The notes beneath the pieces are model-generated. The model was not told the origin of the DNA. It did no database searches and was given only the letters and a program-made list of their open reading frames with translations. From Flaccisagitta enflata (Eukaryota > Chaetognatha > Sagittoidea > Aphragmophora), in NCBI GenBank assembly GCA_965153355.1, contig OZ231127.1, positions 60,326,001 to 60,390,000 of the forward strand: 64,000 nt of DNA, read 5' to 3'. Below are positions 1 through 11,024 of the stretch, piece after piece; positions within the stretch are counted from its first letter, which is position 1; each line of letters begins with the position of its first letter. The position numbers and the translations under genes were made by a program.

Positions 1-240
1 GGCTCTCGAGACCGCGATTTTTGAATTCCTCGTGAAAAATTGGATAGGAAATGAGAAAACCGTGCCTTTTTGGCAAAACCGAAATTTGAAATTACACTCG
101 TTTTCATCAGTACTACCCTCGATTATTTTGCCGCCATTTTTTCTGTCAGTGATAACTAGATGGAATCTGTTTCTCTCTTTGAAACTTCGGCGTAGTCTAT
201 GATGTTGCATTACCAGGGTAGATTCCGATATCAACCGACA

Positions 241-357
241 AAGAATAGAAGAAGATAAAGAAGAAGATAAAGAAGAAGAAGAAGAAGAAGAAGAAGAAGA
301 AGAAGAAGAAGAAGAAGAAGAAGAAGAAGAAGAAGAAGAAGAAAGAGAAGGAGAATG
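241..357. repeat. (GAA)n microsatellite
   Basis: Nearly pure GAA triplets with A-rich flanks. The flanks on both sides (1-426) hold no recognisable gene; open frames here are poly-Leu/Phe or poly-Lys/Glu artefacts. Confidence 0.95.
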
Positions 358-426
358 AGAAGAAAAAGAAAAAGAAAACTGAAGGAAGAGAAAAAGAAAC
401 AGAAGACGATGCTGAACAAGAAGATT

Positions 427-603
427 AACAAGCCCAGGCGGCCAACTCGATGCGTCATCTCCGTGATATCAAAAGAGGCGTAACGGACGGATGGACGAAC
501 GGTTGGACGGACCGACGGACGGAAAGACAGACAGACGGATGGACAGACCTTCTTATAGAGAAATTCTAAAGAGATGCGATGAGCCGATGACGCATCTGAA
601 AAG
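427..603 (+). mobile_element. hairpin-tailed repeat, GATGCGTCATC subtype
   Basis: Head AACAAG at 427, then motif GATGCGTCATC at 449-459, a GGAC/GACG-rich core (484-550), a CTTATAGAG box, and a 3' palindrome at 572-597. The right arm GATGACGCATC (586-596) is the exact reverse complement of the 5' motif over 11 nt. The left arm AGATGCG repeats the motif start. No coding capacity. I infer a non-autonomous mobile element; the autonomous partner is not in the window. Confidence 0.7.
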
Positions 604-995
604 AAGAAGACGGCGATGAAGAAGACGATGATGAAGAAGAAGACGATAAAGAAGAAGATGATAAAGGTGTGGGCACGGACGTCCAATTCCCATTTACACA
701 GCCCCCCTCCACAGTCCACACACACCCAAACATACGCAAAAAGTGAAAAAAAACCCGATTGTTTTCCCATTTTTTGACTAGTTCTGATGGATGGACGGAC
801 AGATGGACAGACCAATGGATGGACCAACAGACCGATGGATGGACAAAGCCTCTTATAGAGTTCCGTTACTGCAAGTAAAAAGAAGAAGATGTAATCAACA
901 TTAAAGGACTATAACTTCACATCCGTTATAGGTTGATTTCCGTTACTCTTGCATCTGTTATAGCGGGACATAATTATATATTGTTTTTAGTTGGG
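604..995 (+). repeat. purine-rich spacer with second GGAC-type core remnant
   Basis: GAA/GAC-rich sequence, then at 781-862 another ATGGACGGACAGATGG-type core with the CTCTTATAGAG box but without a clear matched hairpin. It reads as a decayed partial copy. No gene is seen. Confidence 0.5.
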
Positions 996-1110
996 GTCTA
1001 CGCGACTCCCCCCCCCCTGTTTGTCGGTCTGTCCATCTGTCAATTGGTTAGTCCTCCTTTTACTTTTTTGGCGTGATTGAGCTTTTTGAGCCCACTGCTC
1101 CTGCCCTAAG
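996..1110 (-). mobile_element. degenerate hairpin-tailed repeat
   Basis: In the reverse orientation: a CTACGCGACT arm near 1000-1010, GGTCTGTCCATCTGTC core near 1027-1045, and the internal CTGCTCCTGCCC box near 1097. The hairpin is decayed. Same family as the better copies at 43679 and 44318. Confidence 0.45.
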
Positions 1111-1119
1111 TGGTATGCC

Positions 1120-1480
1120 TATTTGGCCAGTTAGTGCACTCGAATTTTAATAAATCTCATACATTCATGAAGTCCTTCCATTTCAAGTATCTGTATCAAG
1201 CTTCAACCAATTTGGTTGAAAAGTACCAAAGTTATGCACGTTTTTCACATTTAAGGTAGGAGGCTGGTTGGGTGGTAGGCCAGTCTGGCCGTTAGCATGC
1301 TGAAATATATATGAATCACGTTGAGTCCTTCCATTGAGTCTTCTTACCAAGTTCTAGCTAAATCGGTTGAAAAACGCCAAAGTTATCCACATGTTTCACT
1401 TTAAGGCTAGTAGGGCCTAGTAGGCTGGTTGGGCTGGTAGGGGTGGTCTGATCATAGCACACGCAAAGGATACATATCAG
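1120..1480. repeat. dispersed repeat with ~115-120 bp internal units
   Basis: Two to three imperfect units each carry a GAGTCCTTCCATT-like box, a CCAAAGTTATGCAC-like box, and a GGCTGGTTGGG-like end. A related copy lies in inverse orientation at 24800-25170 (CCAACCAGCCTACC ends). No coding potential is evident. Confidence 0.6.
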
Positions 1481-2335
1481 CTTACTTTGGTACAACTTCC
1501 CTTCAAGTGTGAAGCAAATGGGTCCAGGCGTTCAAGAGTTAGCCCATTTTTAAAATTGTGGAAAATGACAACAACAGCATCATACTTCATGGGCTTGCGA
1601 CGCTATGCGACGGCTCGGAGGGGGTTGAGCGTTTGGTATGATGGAGAGATATATCATGTGAACATGCACATTCATTTCCTGCAATTTCCCCATGAATTAA
1701 GGCGGCAAAACTAAGGCTTTAACAAATTGACGTTTTATAGTAATACTTTTTTAATATGCCAAAAAGCTCAAATTCAGACCAATGATACAATAGATATTCA
1801 TGTATCAGATTCCTATGTCTAATCCTCATTAATCCAAAATGTATAGATATTGCAATCAATCATAATTACTATTTTAACACAAAAAATGTACATTTTTCCC
1901 TTTTTTTGACATAATTGAATGTGCTATTGCAATTACAATATAAAAAATCACTTTCTATGATTCTACCTAGCTTTTCCGCCATTTTTATGTGATTTTAAAG
2001 ATATTTTCATACTAATATAACTTAAATGTAATAATATTCATTCATGGCTAAAAAGAAAAACGTCTCCTCACTGGCGGCATACGTTTAGATGAACGAAGCA
2101 GACTTCTTCTGCAGCAAAAGCAAGACCTCAATACCAAAAGACTAATAAGTTTCAAAAGAATGCTTCTTCAGCCGTTTTTTGAAACATTGAAGAGAAACGA
2201 TACTTTTTAAGAGTTCGGGGAGACCATTCCAATCCTTAATGACAGAAAAAGCAAAAGACTGTGGAGACATTACTAATGGTCTTGAAACAAAATATTTATG
2301 CGAAGTGAAACAAAATATTTATGCGAAGTATGTCA
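1481..2335. other. no gene recognised; AT-rich intergenic sequence
   Basis: Short open frames only, none with a recognisable domain or splice context. It ends at the hairpin repeat at 2336. Confidence 0.5.
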
Positions 2336-2592
2336 AGTTGCGGACATGCAACTTTATAAGAGGCTTTTTTCCGTCTGCCCGTTCGTTTGTCGGTCCATTC
2401 ATAATGATTAAGTTGAAAAGTGTAGAAACGCGTACTTAAGATGCCCTAGGTGTGTATGTGGGAGTGCGTGTGGGAGTGCGTGTGGGTGTGGTGTATCTGT
2501 ATGTGTAGTGTATGGGTGGGTGTGTGTAGATGAAAGGTTGTACGCCCCTGCCCATCCGTCCGCGACAATATTGTAGCCCTAGGTTACTTGTT
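2336..2592 (-). mobile_element. hairpin-tailed repeat, AGTTGCGGAC subtype
   Basis: Read on the - strand: head near 2592, 5' motif TGTCGCGGAC (2559-2568 on +), CTGCCCATCC box, a GTGTGGGAGTGC-type internal tandem region, a degenerate GACGG core, CCTCTTATAAAG box, and a 3' hairpin AGTTGCATGTCCGCAACT (2336-2353). The hairpin right arm pairs with the 5' motif, with one to two mismatches. Confidence 0.65.
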
Positions 2593-3260
2593 CTCTTGCT
2601 ACAGCGTGTTTCACATCAAATGAAATATAAAAAAAAACGATAACATTCTGCCTCTAAAAATAGAAAAACAAATCTTAAAAAAAAATCCAAAATATTTTTA
2701 GACTCTGATTTTTCATGTAAAAATTGTAATGGTTTAAGTTGAGTAGTTAAGCTATAATAGTGGTTTTGTGTAAAATGAGCATTTACAGTTAATGTTTATT
2801 TCATCCTAGAAGTTTTTCTTTAAATCATTCTCATGTCTAAACGGTTTGCGCCACAGATGCCAGATTAGACTCAAATGATAGAAAATTTGAATATCTTCTA
2901 TTTGAGACCAATCTAGGATCTGTAGCTCAAGCTGTTTAAAAATGTGAACAATTTGAAAAAAATATTCTGGTTAAAAAATCATTGGCTGTGAATATTTATT
3001 TTACTTCAAATTATTTTTGTAGTAAAACTTTAACTAAGACCAATTAATTTTTACATAAAAACTTGAAACTTAAAAGCTGATTGATTTTTTTGGTTTTAAT
3101 TATTTTCTCATTCTTATATTTCATTTAATGTGAAACACCCTGTATTGCCACTTTCTTTTGATCTTTCACTTTTTTCTCCCGTTTCTCATTAATTCTTACA
3201 ATCCTCTGTAACCTTGTGTATGTGTCTTTCACTCCATCTCTCTCTTACTATGCGAAGAGA
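2593..3260. other. no gene; AT-rich with a dispersed repeat box
   Basis: A block around 2905-2960 (GACCAATCTAGGATCTGTAG) recurs near 30740-30800 (same box with one change) and more weakly near 59757. This marks a low-copy dispersed repeat. No coding sequence is recognised. Confidence 0.5.
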
Positions 3261-3660
3261 AACAAGGTCGGATACACGGACCAAGACGGTGCGCCGGGCG
3301 TCTTTAATTCTTAGACCTATCCCTGGCTCTATCAGACCTATTCCTAGCTCTATCAGACCTTTCCCGAACTCTATCAGACCCAACTTTAGCTCGATCAGTC
3401 TTACCCCAAGCCCTGTCAGACCTATCACCAGCTCTATCCGACCTAGCCCCAGCTCTCTCAGCCCTATCCCCAGCTCTATCAGACCTAACCGTAGCTGATT
3501 ATTCTAGTGAATGAAATGACGAGTAACATCAATGATGAACGAGATGAGTTTCAATTGATTTCAAACATTTTCAGCGATTTTTCATTCGAGCGTGACCGAC
3601 CAACCGACGGACGGACGGACGGGCAGAGCCTCTTATAGAGGTGCTATGGCGCATCTAAAA
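3261..3660 (+). mobile_element. hairpin-tailed repeat with 18-bp minisatellite core
   Basis: Head AACAAGGTCGGATACACGG at 3261, 5' motif GGTGCGCC (about 3288-3296), then about ten 18-bp units of the type AGCTCTATCAGACCTATC (3310-3490), a unique part ending in CATTCGAGCGTGACC, a GACG core, CCTCTTATAGAG, and hairpin AGGTGCTATGGCGCATCT (3639-3656) followed by AAAA. This is the intact reference for the copy split by a LINE at 50753-57305. Confidence 0.7.
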
Positions 3661-4340
3661 AGAGTGAAGAAAAATAGGAGGAATGAGAAAGAGAAGTCGG
3701 GAAAGAAAGTGGGAGAGAGAGAAACGAAGGAAAGAAAGAGAGGGCTGAGATAAGAACTTTCTTTCTTTTCTTTTTTTCTCTCTTTTTGAATCTTACTGTC
3801 TGCTTTTTTGTCTTTTTCTTTTTTTCCCTCCTTTCATTCGCTCATTCATTCGTTCATTTATTTATTCATCAAATCATTTAGTTGGGAGTGATGGGGTAGA
3901 ATGGAGCACCCGCTTTTTTCTAACTAGGTATTAGTTTTTGTATGATTTCTGTTTTCATCGAAAACTAGACACACTCAATCTTCTTTTTTTGTCATTATCA
4001 CCAATATTTTCCTCAGATTCTTCGATAAGAGGAGGTGAACCATTTTAACCCACTCTACCCTATTCTTCTTTTTCTTTCTTTTTTCTAACTATCCGTCATT
4101 CTTTCTTTCTGTCTTTGTCACATTGTCTCTCCTTCTCTTTCTCTGTCTTTCTCTCTCTCACTCTCTGTCTCTCTCGTTCAGATATCTCCTCTCTCTCTCT
4201 CTCTCTCTCATGAGATCTTACTCGCTCTCCTTCTCATTCTTCTTCTTTCTCAAGTCTTCCTATTAGCCTCTCCTGTCTTCCTTTGAGTCTCGGCCGTCTC
4301 TCGCGCGTCTCCGTTTTCTTCCTCATATTTCTTCCAATTT
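3661..4340. other. no gene; pyrimidine-rich simple sequence
   Basis: Alternating purine and pyrimidine-rich low-complexity tracts, including (TC)n at 4188-4209. No gene is seen. Confidence 0.6.
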
Positions 4341-4965
4341 AAAACGACCTTCCGCGGATGCTCAGTTGGTACTACTTTTTCAAACAATGAAAAGTGTTTT
4401 AAGACTTCTTTTTGCGAATGCTCAATTGGTACTACTTTTTCAAACAATGAAAAGTGTTCCGAGTCCACTTTTCGCGAGTGCGCAATAAGTACTACTTTTT
4501 CAAATAATGAAAAATGTTCTTAAACTACCTTTTGCTCAATAAGAACTACTTTTTCAGACAATGAGAAGTGTTCTTAGACTACTTTTAACGGAGGCTCAAT
4601 TGGTATTACTTTTTTAGTTGCGGACACGCAACTCTATAAGAGGCTTTGTCCGTCAGTCGGTCCATTGGTCAGTCAGTCCGTTGGTTCGTTGCTCTGTGAA
4701 CACGAGTTGAAAAGTGGAAAAACAAGCGTTTTGAAGCTTTTTGTGTATGTGTCCGTGTTGGAAAGAGTTTTGGGTGGGGTGTTGGGTGTGGATCGGCGTT
4801 GGCTGCCCCTGCCCACCTGTCCGCAACGATATTGTGACCCCGTGTCACTTGTTAAACAATGAAAAGTCTTCTTAGACTACTTTTTGCGGATACTCAATTG
4901 GTACTACTTTTCCAAACAATGAAATATGTTCTAAGACTACCTGATTCAAATTACTTAAGACTACT
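4340..4965. repeat. tandem array of ~62-68 bp units, interrupted
   Basis: Units contain TCAATTGGTACTACTTTTTC, AAACAATGAAAAGTGTT and TAGACTACTTTTTGCG. About five units precede and two follow a hairpin-tailed repeat (4616-4855). The array therefore shows what the empty insertion site looked like. Confidence 0.8.
4616..4855 (-). mobile_element. hairpin-tailed repeat inserted in a tandem array
   Basis: On the - strand: head AACAAGTGACACGGGGTC (near 4855), 5' motif CGTTGCGGAC (4819-4828 on +), GGTGGGCAGGGG box, internal spacer, GACTGAC core, CCTCTTATAGAG box and hairpin AGTTGCGTGTCCGCAACT (4616-4633) then AAAAA. Right arm and 5' motif match over 9 nt (GTTGCGGAC). Neighbouring array units give the empty site: the insertion lies between TTT and AAAAA with no obvious target duplication. 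Confidence 0.75.
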
Positions 4966-5269
4966 TTTTTACTGGTTCTGAAGTTACTCTGGAAATTTCA
5001 TTCAAGAAAACTCGCGATATAAAAATATTTTTTGAATTTTAGCGAAATCGAGCGAAAATATACAAAAACCAACCCCCTAAGCCCTAACCCTAACTCCATC
5101 CCTAAACCTAACTTATTACCGTTTTTTCTCTAAGCGCTTCATTGTATATTTCACCTCTAGTACCACCGATAAAAGAATACTGATGGGATCTGTGTCACAT
5201 GATCACATCACCAATTCCATTATTAATGTTACCCTCCCTGTTTTTTTTCTATACTGTTAATGTTCTGAT

Positions 5270-5271
5270 TT

Positions 5272-5328
<57 letters not shown>

Positions 5329-5350
5329 ACTCACTCACTCACTCATTCAT
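5270..5350. repeat. (TC)n with (TCAC)n
   Basis: Pure TC dinucleotides 5272-5325 followed by CTCA tetranucleotides. Further arrays follow at 5516-5632 (TTTC), 5705-5750 (TTGC) and 5962-6001 (TC). No gene between 4966 and 6200. Confidence 0.95.
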
Positions 5351-5515
5351 TTTCCTGTTTCTCACTCTTCCCGTTTCTCAGTCATATTTTCATTCTTACT
5401 TACTCCATTAATGATAATTTTTCATACACGCTTTCTAAATGTTATTATACCTATTCTTTCTTTCAGTTCCTCAGTTGGTTTCTATTTCATCGTCCCTCCT
5501 CTGTAACTTCCTTTG

Positions 5516-5584
5516 TTCTTCATATTCTTTCGTTCTTTCTTTCTTTTATCTTTCTTTCTTTCTTTCCTTCTTTCTTTCTTTCTT

Positions 5585-5628
<44 letters not shown>

Positions 5629-5709
5629 TTGCCTGCCAATGAAATGATTTATTCTTTCATTGCTTTTTCTTTCTTTCTTTCCTTTTCGCTTTCATTGCTG
5701 TTGTTTGGT

Positions 5710-5749
<40 letters not shown>

Positions 5750-5750
5750 G
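5516..5750. repeat. (TTTC)n and (TTGC)n microsatellites
   Basis: Two tetranucleotide arrays separated by about 70 bp of pyrimidine-rich sequence. Confidence 0.95.
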
Positions 5751-5958
5751 ATGCTATCTTTTTTCCCTTCTTTCTGTCTTTCTAATATTTTATCTGCATT
5801 TCTCTTTCTCTGCCTATTTCAGTTTTTGTGCTTTTATACAAACTTTCTCTAATTATTACTCGGGATCTGAAAACGCGTAAATCTCTCGTCGTTACCGCTG
5901 TAACTGCTTCTTAAACCAGATAAATGAAATAGAAAATATAAACGCAGAGGAATGGATT

Positions 5959-6005
<47 letters not shown>

Positions 6006-6456
6006 TGTTTGGTGATGGTGATTCATCATCATCTTCATTGAAAAAAAAAAGAGAAAGAAAGGATTAAAAATCAATCACAATCTTTTCCTTTTTTTTCTGC
6101 TTTTTTTATTTTCTCACTCTTCTTCTTGCTTCAGAGAATCAGAGTAACGAATTTAAATGCGAGAAACTTTTTATAATAAGGAGTCATGAAGATGTGTTCA
6201 CGCTGTAAACGCGTCTAACGGGAATGATCCCGATTGTTGTCTTCAGTGGAAACACGCCCTAAAGAGTCATCGGCGCGGCGCCTCTTCGAGTTCTCTAAGC
6301 GATCGAGAGAGTGAGAGAGTGACTGTTTGTGACTCATCATCTTCATCTTGGAGGACACACAAAAAAAAAAAAAACTGTTTTGTTTTTGATCTGTGTTTGA
6401 AAATAAAAATCATTTTTAAAGCCGTGAGAAATTGAAATATTAACAACGATACCAAA

Positions 6457-6511
6457 ATGGAACTGGATATGGACTTGGATACGACTCCCATGCTAGCCGG
6501 TCACGAGAAAG
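6457..6511 (+). CDS. CTNNB1: beta-catenin (Armadillo) coding exon 1
   Basis: ATG at 6457 in a fair context (ACCAAAATGG) opens 18 codons (MELDMDLDTTPML...) ending in phase 1 at GAGAAAG|GTAAAC. The next exon at 18696 supplies exactly the two missing bases, which supports this start. The protein is beta-catenin: the Wnt/TCF co-activator that also links cadherins to alpha-catenin at adherens junctions. The extreme N terminus is poorly conserved between animals, so this exon rests on phase and Met context more than on homology; an unseen small exon in the 12.2-kb intron remains possible. A 5' UTR probably lies directly upstream (about 6290-6456). Confidence 0.7.
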
Positions 6512-6648
6512 GTAAACAATAGCTCTGCCTCTTCGTCTGTCTGTCTGTCTGTTTGTTTATCTGTCTGTCTGTCTTGTTGTCTGTCTCTCTCTCTATTTTT
6601 GGAACGATAAATTGAGCAGAAAACCAAAGTAAGATGGAATAGAACATA

Positions 6649-6759
<111 letters not shown>

Positions 6760-7259
6760 AGACTGAAAAGAAAGAAGGAAAGAAAGAAACAAAGAAACAA
6801 AGAAACAAAGAAACAAAAGAAGAATGAGATAAAAAGCAAGGAAACGGAGAAGAGAAGTAAAAAAAAAGAAATGACAAGAAATGACAAGACTAGAAAGACG
6901 CGACAAAAAAAGTGAGGAAAACAGGAGAGGTAAATTAAGGAAAAAAAGAGGAGAGGGGAAAAAAGAAAAGAGAGCATCCACGACAACAACGACAACAACT
7001 GGACTATGCTTAAGTACCCGTCGAGGGCGAGAATTGGTTAAATGATACCCGCACGTTCCAACAAGAGAGAGGAAGTGGTCCTTGCGTGTCTCGGACACTC
7101 ACTCAGAGCGAAGACCACCGTGTTTATAACGGGCCACTCGCTTCATTCGTTCGTTCGCTCGCTTCATTCGTTCGCTCGCACCACTCACCCAGGTCGCTCG
7201 CTCTGTTAACGGGCTCGCTCACTCACTTTGCTTACCTCTCCGTGGTTAAAATTTTCATG

Positions 7260-7944
7260 CACTTTTTTTTTATAAGCACGCTCCTTTTTTGGCTGAGGCT
7301 GAGCGTGCTTAGCAAAATCTCATTTTATATTAATGTGCTTAAATGCGTGCTTATCATTCATCAGTAAGTACTTATCCTATTATATAGAAAACAGTAATGC
7401 ATAGAGTATTGTATAGTATAGAATAAAGTGTAGGCAGAATACAGTGTAATGAATGTATTTTATATAAGAAAATATACAGTATCTTTCATTGACGTTGTGC
7501 TACTTTCTTACAAACCATGGGATGAGATTAAAATCATGGTTTGATTTAAATTTTTTTAGATTTTTGGTGACATTTAGTATCATGCCATATTTTTCTTTTG
7601 AGGTGGCTCTTGTTACAACAAAAGATTCATATTAACATTAGTATCTAAGCAATAATATTCTTAAATGTTATTAGAAATTCAATTATTTCTATCAGTATCA
7701 AAATCCTGAATATACTGACAGACTGATATTATAGATGATTTCAAATTCTATAAAAATTTTCACTGGTTTTTGTGAAATCCCAACCAAAAATATACAGAAA
7801 TTAGCATGTTTTCGGAAAATTACCAAGAATTTTTTTCGAATTGTAAATCTCAGCCTGGAGCGTGCTTAACAATGTGCTTAAATTTTCCCAATATCTGAGG
7901 CTGGGCGTGCTTATAAACGAGGTGCTTATAAAAAAAAATAAGTG
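7260..7944. mobile_element. MITE family 1, copy A
   Basis: Termini CACTTTTTTTTTATAAGCAC (7260) and GTGCTTATAAAAAAAAATAAGTG (ending 7944) are inverted repeats. Internal boxes GGCTGAGGCTGAGCGTGCTT near the left and GAGGCTGGGCGTGCTTATAA near the right also mirror each other. There is no ORF. A second, inverted copy lies at 11210-11913 and a fragment near 14312. Length and TA flanks of copy B suggest a Tc1/mariner-type MITE; that class is an inference. Confidence 0.75.
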
Positions 7945-8370
7945 TATGTGTGTTCGCGCTGTAAAAAGCGAATCACGGTATTATAATCGCATTTGTCGTT
8001 GTCACTATCAACACGCCATCACTCACTGACTCGCCGCGAGAGGGCAGAGCAATTTGTCGGTTCAGAAGAGGTGGTTGATGGGACTTTTACTGCCGTCTGA
8101 CCTTCCATCATGATCGACCATTTAGTATGTGTAATGTCTTTGTCTCTGTCTCTCATGGTGGTCTAACACCGTACATAAAAGTTATCCATCCCGGAAATGA
8201 CATTGCCCAGGTCTCAGGGGCGCTTTTATTTCTTTCTCTGTCCCTCTGGATGTGTGTGTTTGTGTGGGTATCTGTATACCTGCCCGTCTGTCTGTTTCTC
8301 ATTCTTTCTTTCCCTCGCTCTTGGTTGAAACTCCTGGGAAGAAGTGGGACTTGTTGCTGGGCTAGGACCT

Positions 8371-8435
8371 ATTGTTGCTGTTGTTGTTCATGTTCTTGTT
8401 GTTTTTGTTGTTTTTGTTGTTGTTGTATTTTTTTG
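8371..8435. repeat. (TTG)n microsatellite
   Basis: Interrupted TTG/TTTTTG units. No gene in 7945-8537. Confidence 0.85.
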
Positions 8436-8537
8436 TTGTGGTTAATGTAACGGAATCGATCCACCTACTTTCCTTACTTTTGAGGTAATGGTCCTCGGTC
8501 ACACAAATCGCGCGCTTGTCGATATTGTCAGTCAAAG

Positions 8538-8665
8538 AACAAGGCCAAGTAGGCCAATAAGGTGCGACGTGTGGATCGTCGAACGAATGCGTTACCCAAC
8601 CGACCGACCGACCGACCGACCGACGGACACAGCCAGTTATAGAGGTGCTTTGTCGCACCTAAAAA
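8538..8665 (+). mobile_element. hairpin-tailed repeat, AGGTGCGAC subtype (short)
   Basis: Head AACAAGGCCAAGTAGGCC, 5' motif AGGTGCGAC (8560-8568), (GACC)n core 8598-8625, a box AGTTATAGAGGTG, hairpin AGGTGCTTTGTCGCACCT (8643-8660) and AAAAA. The hairpin right arm GTCGCACCT is the exact reverse complement of the 5' motif. At 128 bp it is the shortest complete copy and the cleanest illustration of the family. Confidence 0.75.
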
Positions 8666-9099
8666 TGGAAGCGTTTTAGCAAAGCACTGCACTGAAATTG
8701 ACTGAGGAATGACAACTCACAAAACAACGCCAATATGGCCAATATGTACGCCTCGTTGTTTATGAATGAATGATGAGGTAATGTCTTTGTGAGTTAATGA
8801 ACTAATGAGAGGATGAACGAATGAAGGAAATATTGAATGAACGACCGACGGACAGACGGACAGACGTGACTGGTTAAAATGGGTAAAGAAGATGTGCGAA
8901 GACGCGCATGAAAAGAAGCCAAAATTCCTTACCTGTCACAAAAACGCTTCCTCTTAAGCTTTTTCCACGGATCTGCCACAAATGCCTTGCCCAACTTCCC
9001 TAAGAGTGTGGACTATTGGCACTTCGGATTATTTGCCATTGAGATCTAATGGTTTCTTTTGAACGCCAACGCGAACTCCATTTAAGCTGCCTCCACATT

Positions 9100-9160
9100 C
9101 CACACCCCCTCCTCCTCCTCCCTTCTCCTCCTCCTCCTCCTCCTCCTCCTCCTTATACTT
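9100..9160. repeat. (CTC)n microsatellite
   Basis: CTCCTC triplets in otherwise unremarkable sequence. No gene is seen in 8666-9490. Confidence 0.9.
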
Positions 9161-9494
9161 CCTTTGTTCGAAGGACGAATGCTGATAATGATGATGGCAG
9201 GGAACTGACAGAGGTAATGGTGATGATGATTACAGTGAAATGAAGATTGTGATAAATAATGATGATACTGGTAGCAACGTAGGCGCGCGGTGGTGCTGTC
9301 AGAATGTCAGTGGCGTAGTGGATACTGGCGTAGTGGATACTGGCAGTTATGATAGCACTGGTAATACCGTCAGTACCTTTGGTCGATGGGTGGAATTGCA
9401 ATGGCATTTCTGGTACTGAACAGTTTAAATCCCGCTCTAATGGATTTCAAGAGGCTTAAAAAGCTTATCTATTTTAAGTAGAACATCGCTATTA

Positions 9495-10085
9495 TTGAAA
9501 ATATAAACCAGTCACCCAAGGGCAATATGTGGTCAGTGATATCCGTTGCCCTGCTTTGCATGATTGTGAAGTAGAGTGAGAGGAAGCAGGGCAGCTGCCC
9601 CAAAGGGGACAAAGTCCTGTAGTACAAAGGGGGAGACTTTCGTTTGTTTATCTGTTTGACCATCCATTTGTTTGTTTGAAGATCTGTACCCCTCAAACCC
9701 TCAAAGGCCTGAAATCTGCCTTCTCAGGGCCTGAAATCTACCCTCTCAGGCCTGAAATTTGCCCTCATAGGCCTTGAATCTGGAAGGGCATATTTGAGCC
9801 GTGAAAGGGCAGATTTCAAGCCTGAAATGGCAGATTTCTGGCCTGAGAGGGCAGATTTCAGGCCTAAGAAGGCAGACTTAAGGTTTGAGAGGGCAGATTT
9901 AAGGCCTAAGAGGTCAGATTTCAGACCTAAGAGGGCTGGGGGGGGCGAACAAACAAACAAACAAATGGACAAACGAATGAAAGTCTCCCTGTGTTCTACA
10001 GGACTTCATCCCCTTCGGGCCCACTACCCAAAAGAAGTTGAAAGGATTCTCAATTTACATCTACTGGCTACAGGTAAAATTCTAT
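9495..10085. repeat. foldback element with minisatellite loop
   Basis: The segment CCTGTAGTACAAAGGGGGAG...TTTGTTTGTTTG (9613-9677) recurs inverted at 9946-10000 (ACAAACAAACAAATGG...CTGTGTTCTACAGG). Between them about ten 24-bp units of the GGCCTGAAATCTGCCCTCTC type switch orientation near 9790. The left flank (GGCAATATGTGGTCAG, GCAGGGCAGCTGCCCC) recurs singly near 46400 and 61380. No gene. Confidence 0.75.
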
Positions 10086-10590
10086 TAGATGCGGGTTCGT
10101 CAGAGCAGGGTTATTTGTAGTATCAAATCTAGCCCACGACTAATGGACTGCGATGGTGCTAACCTGATATTCAGTAAAACACCTTGCAATAAGAACATCA
10201 TTATCAAGCAACAACACACATCATTTCCTCATTTACGTTTTGCTCCGTTTGCCATTTTTATCTCTTTTTCTCACGTTGAACTCAATTAAATCAGTGCCTA
10301 CTTGTTGTAATAACAATCTTGTGGGAATAAATGTCACATACATAAGTTAACTATTCGGTAAAAATGATAGCATTTCACAACCGAGAGAGTGAAAAATGCG
10401 AATAATTTTGAAACTAAGCACATAAAATACAAAATACTCGAAACCGGCATCGTTGATCAACTTGACTGAAGTGGTTTCCGTGCCTTCTTGTGCGCAGGTG
10501 GCGTTCTCAGCGATATCGGAAGGAACAAAAAATATCTATTTTTTGCATCTTGTCAATAGTGATTACTTTTTCCGTTTTGGTTTTGGCGCT

Positions 10591-10593
<3 letters not shown>

Positions 10594-10631
<38 letters not shown>

Positions 10632-10635
10632 GTGT
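10594..10635. repeat. (GT)n microsatellite
   Basis: About 18 GT units. The surrounding 10086-11024 holds no recognisable gene. Confidence 0.95.
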
Positions 10636-11024
10636 GTGGGGTTTGTTTTGTCATACAATTTTGTCATACAATCCACCACATGCCACACACACTTAGTGGC
10701 ATTCATCACCTGCACCTGCACCTTCACTGCAACAGTGCAACACAATGGTTAAGTTTATGGAAGCATTTTCTACTTCGTTGAAACTCCTTAGCGTTGCTGT
10801 GTTTACGCGGGTGCGTGTGTACATACGTGCGTGTGTGAAAATGTTGTGTATCGAAAACTCTTCCCTCCCCTCTTCGCCGTGTGACACTCTTCAGTAAAGG
10901 ATTGAGAAATTTATTTCTCCGGGGTTGAGGTCAGCAAATGTAAAGAGGCGACGTCCTTCGATTTTCTTTCGTGACACAATTCAAACCAAAATTCTGATCG
11001 CTGATCAGATTATTTCACTGTCTT

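Noticed and set aside
3310-3490. CRISPR-like regular array
   Set aside because: Contiguous 18-bp minisatellite without unique spacers in a eukaryotic genome; the same holds for the arrays at 39115, 39400 and 50800.
5083-5112. Interstitial telomere-like CCCTAA units
   Set aside because: Only two to three imperfect units; not enough to claim a telomeric remnant.
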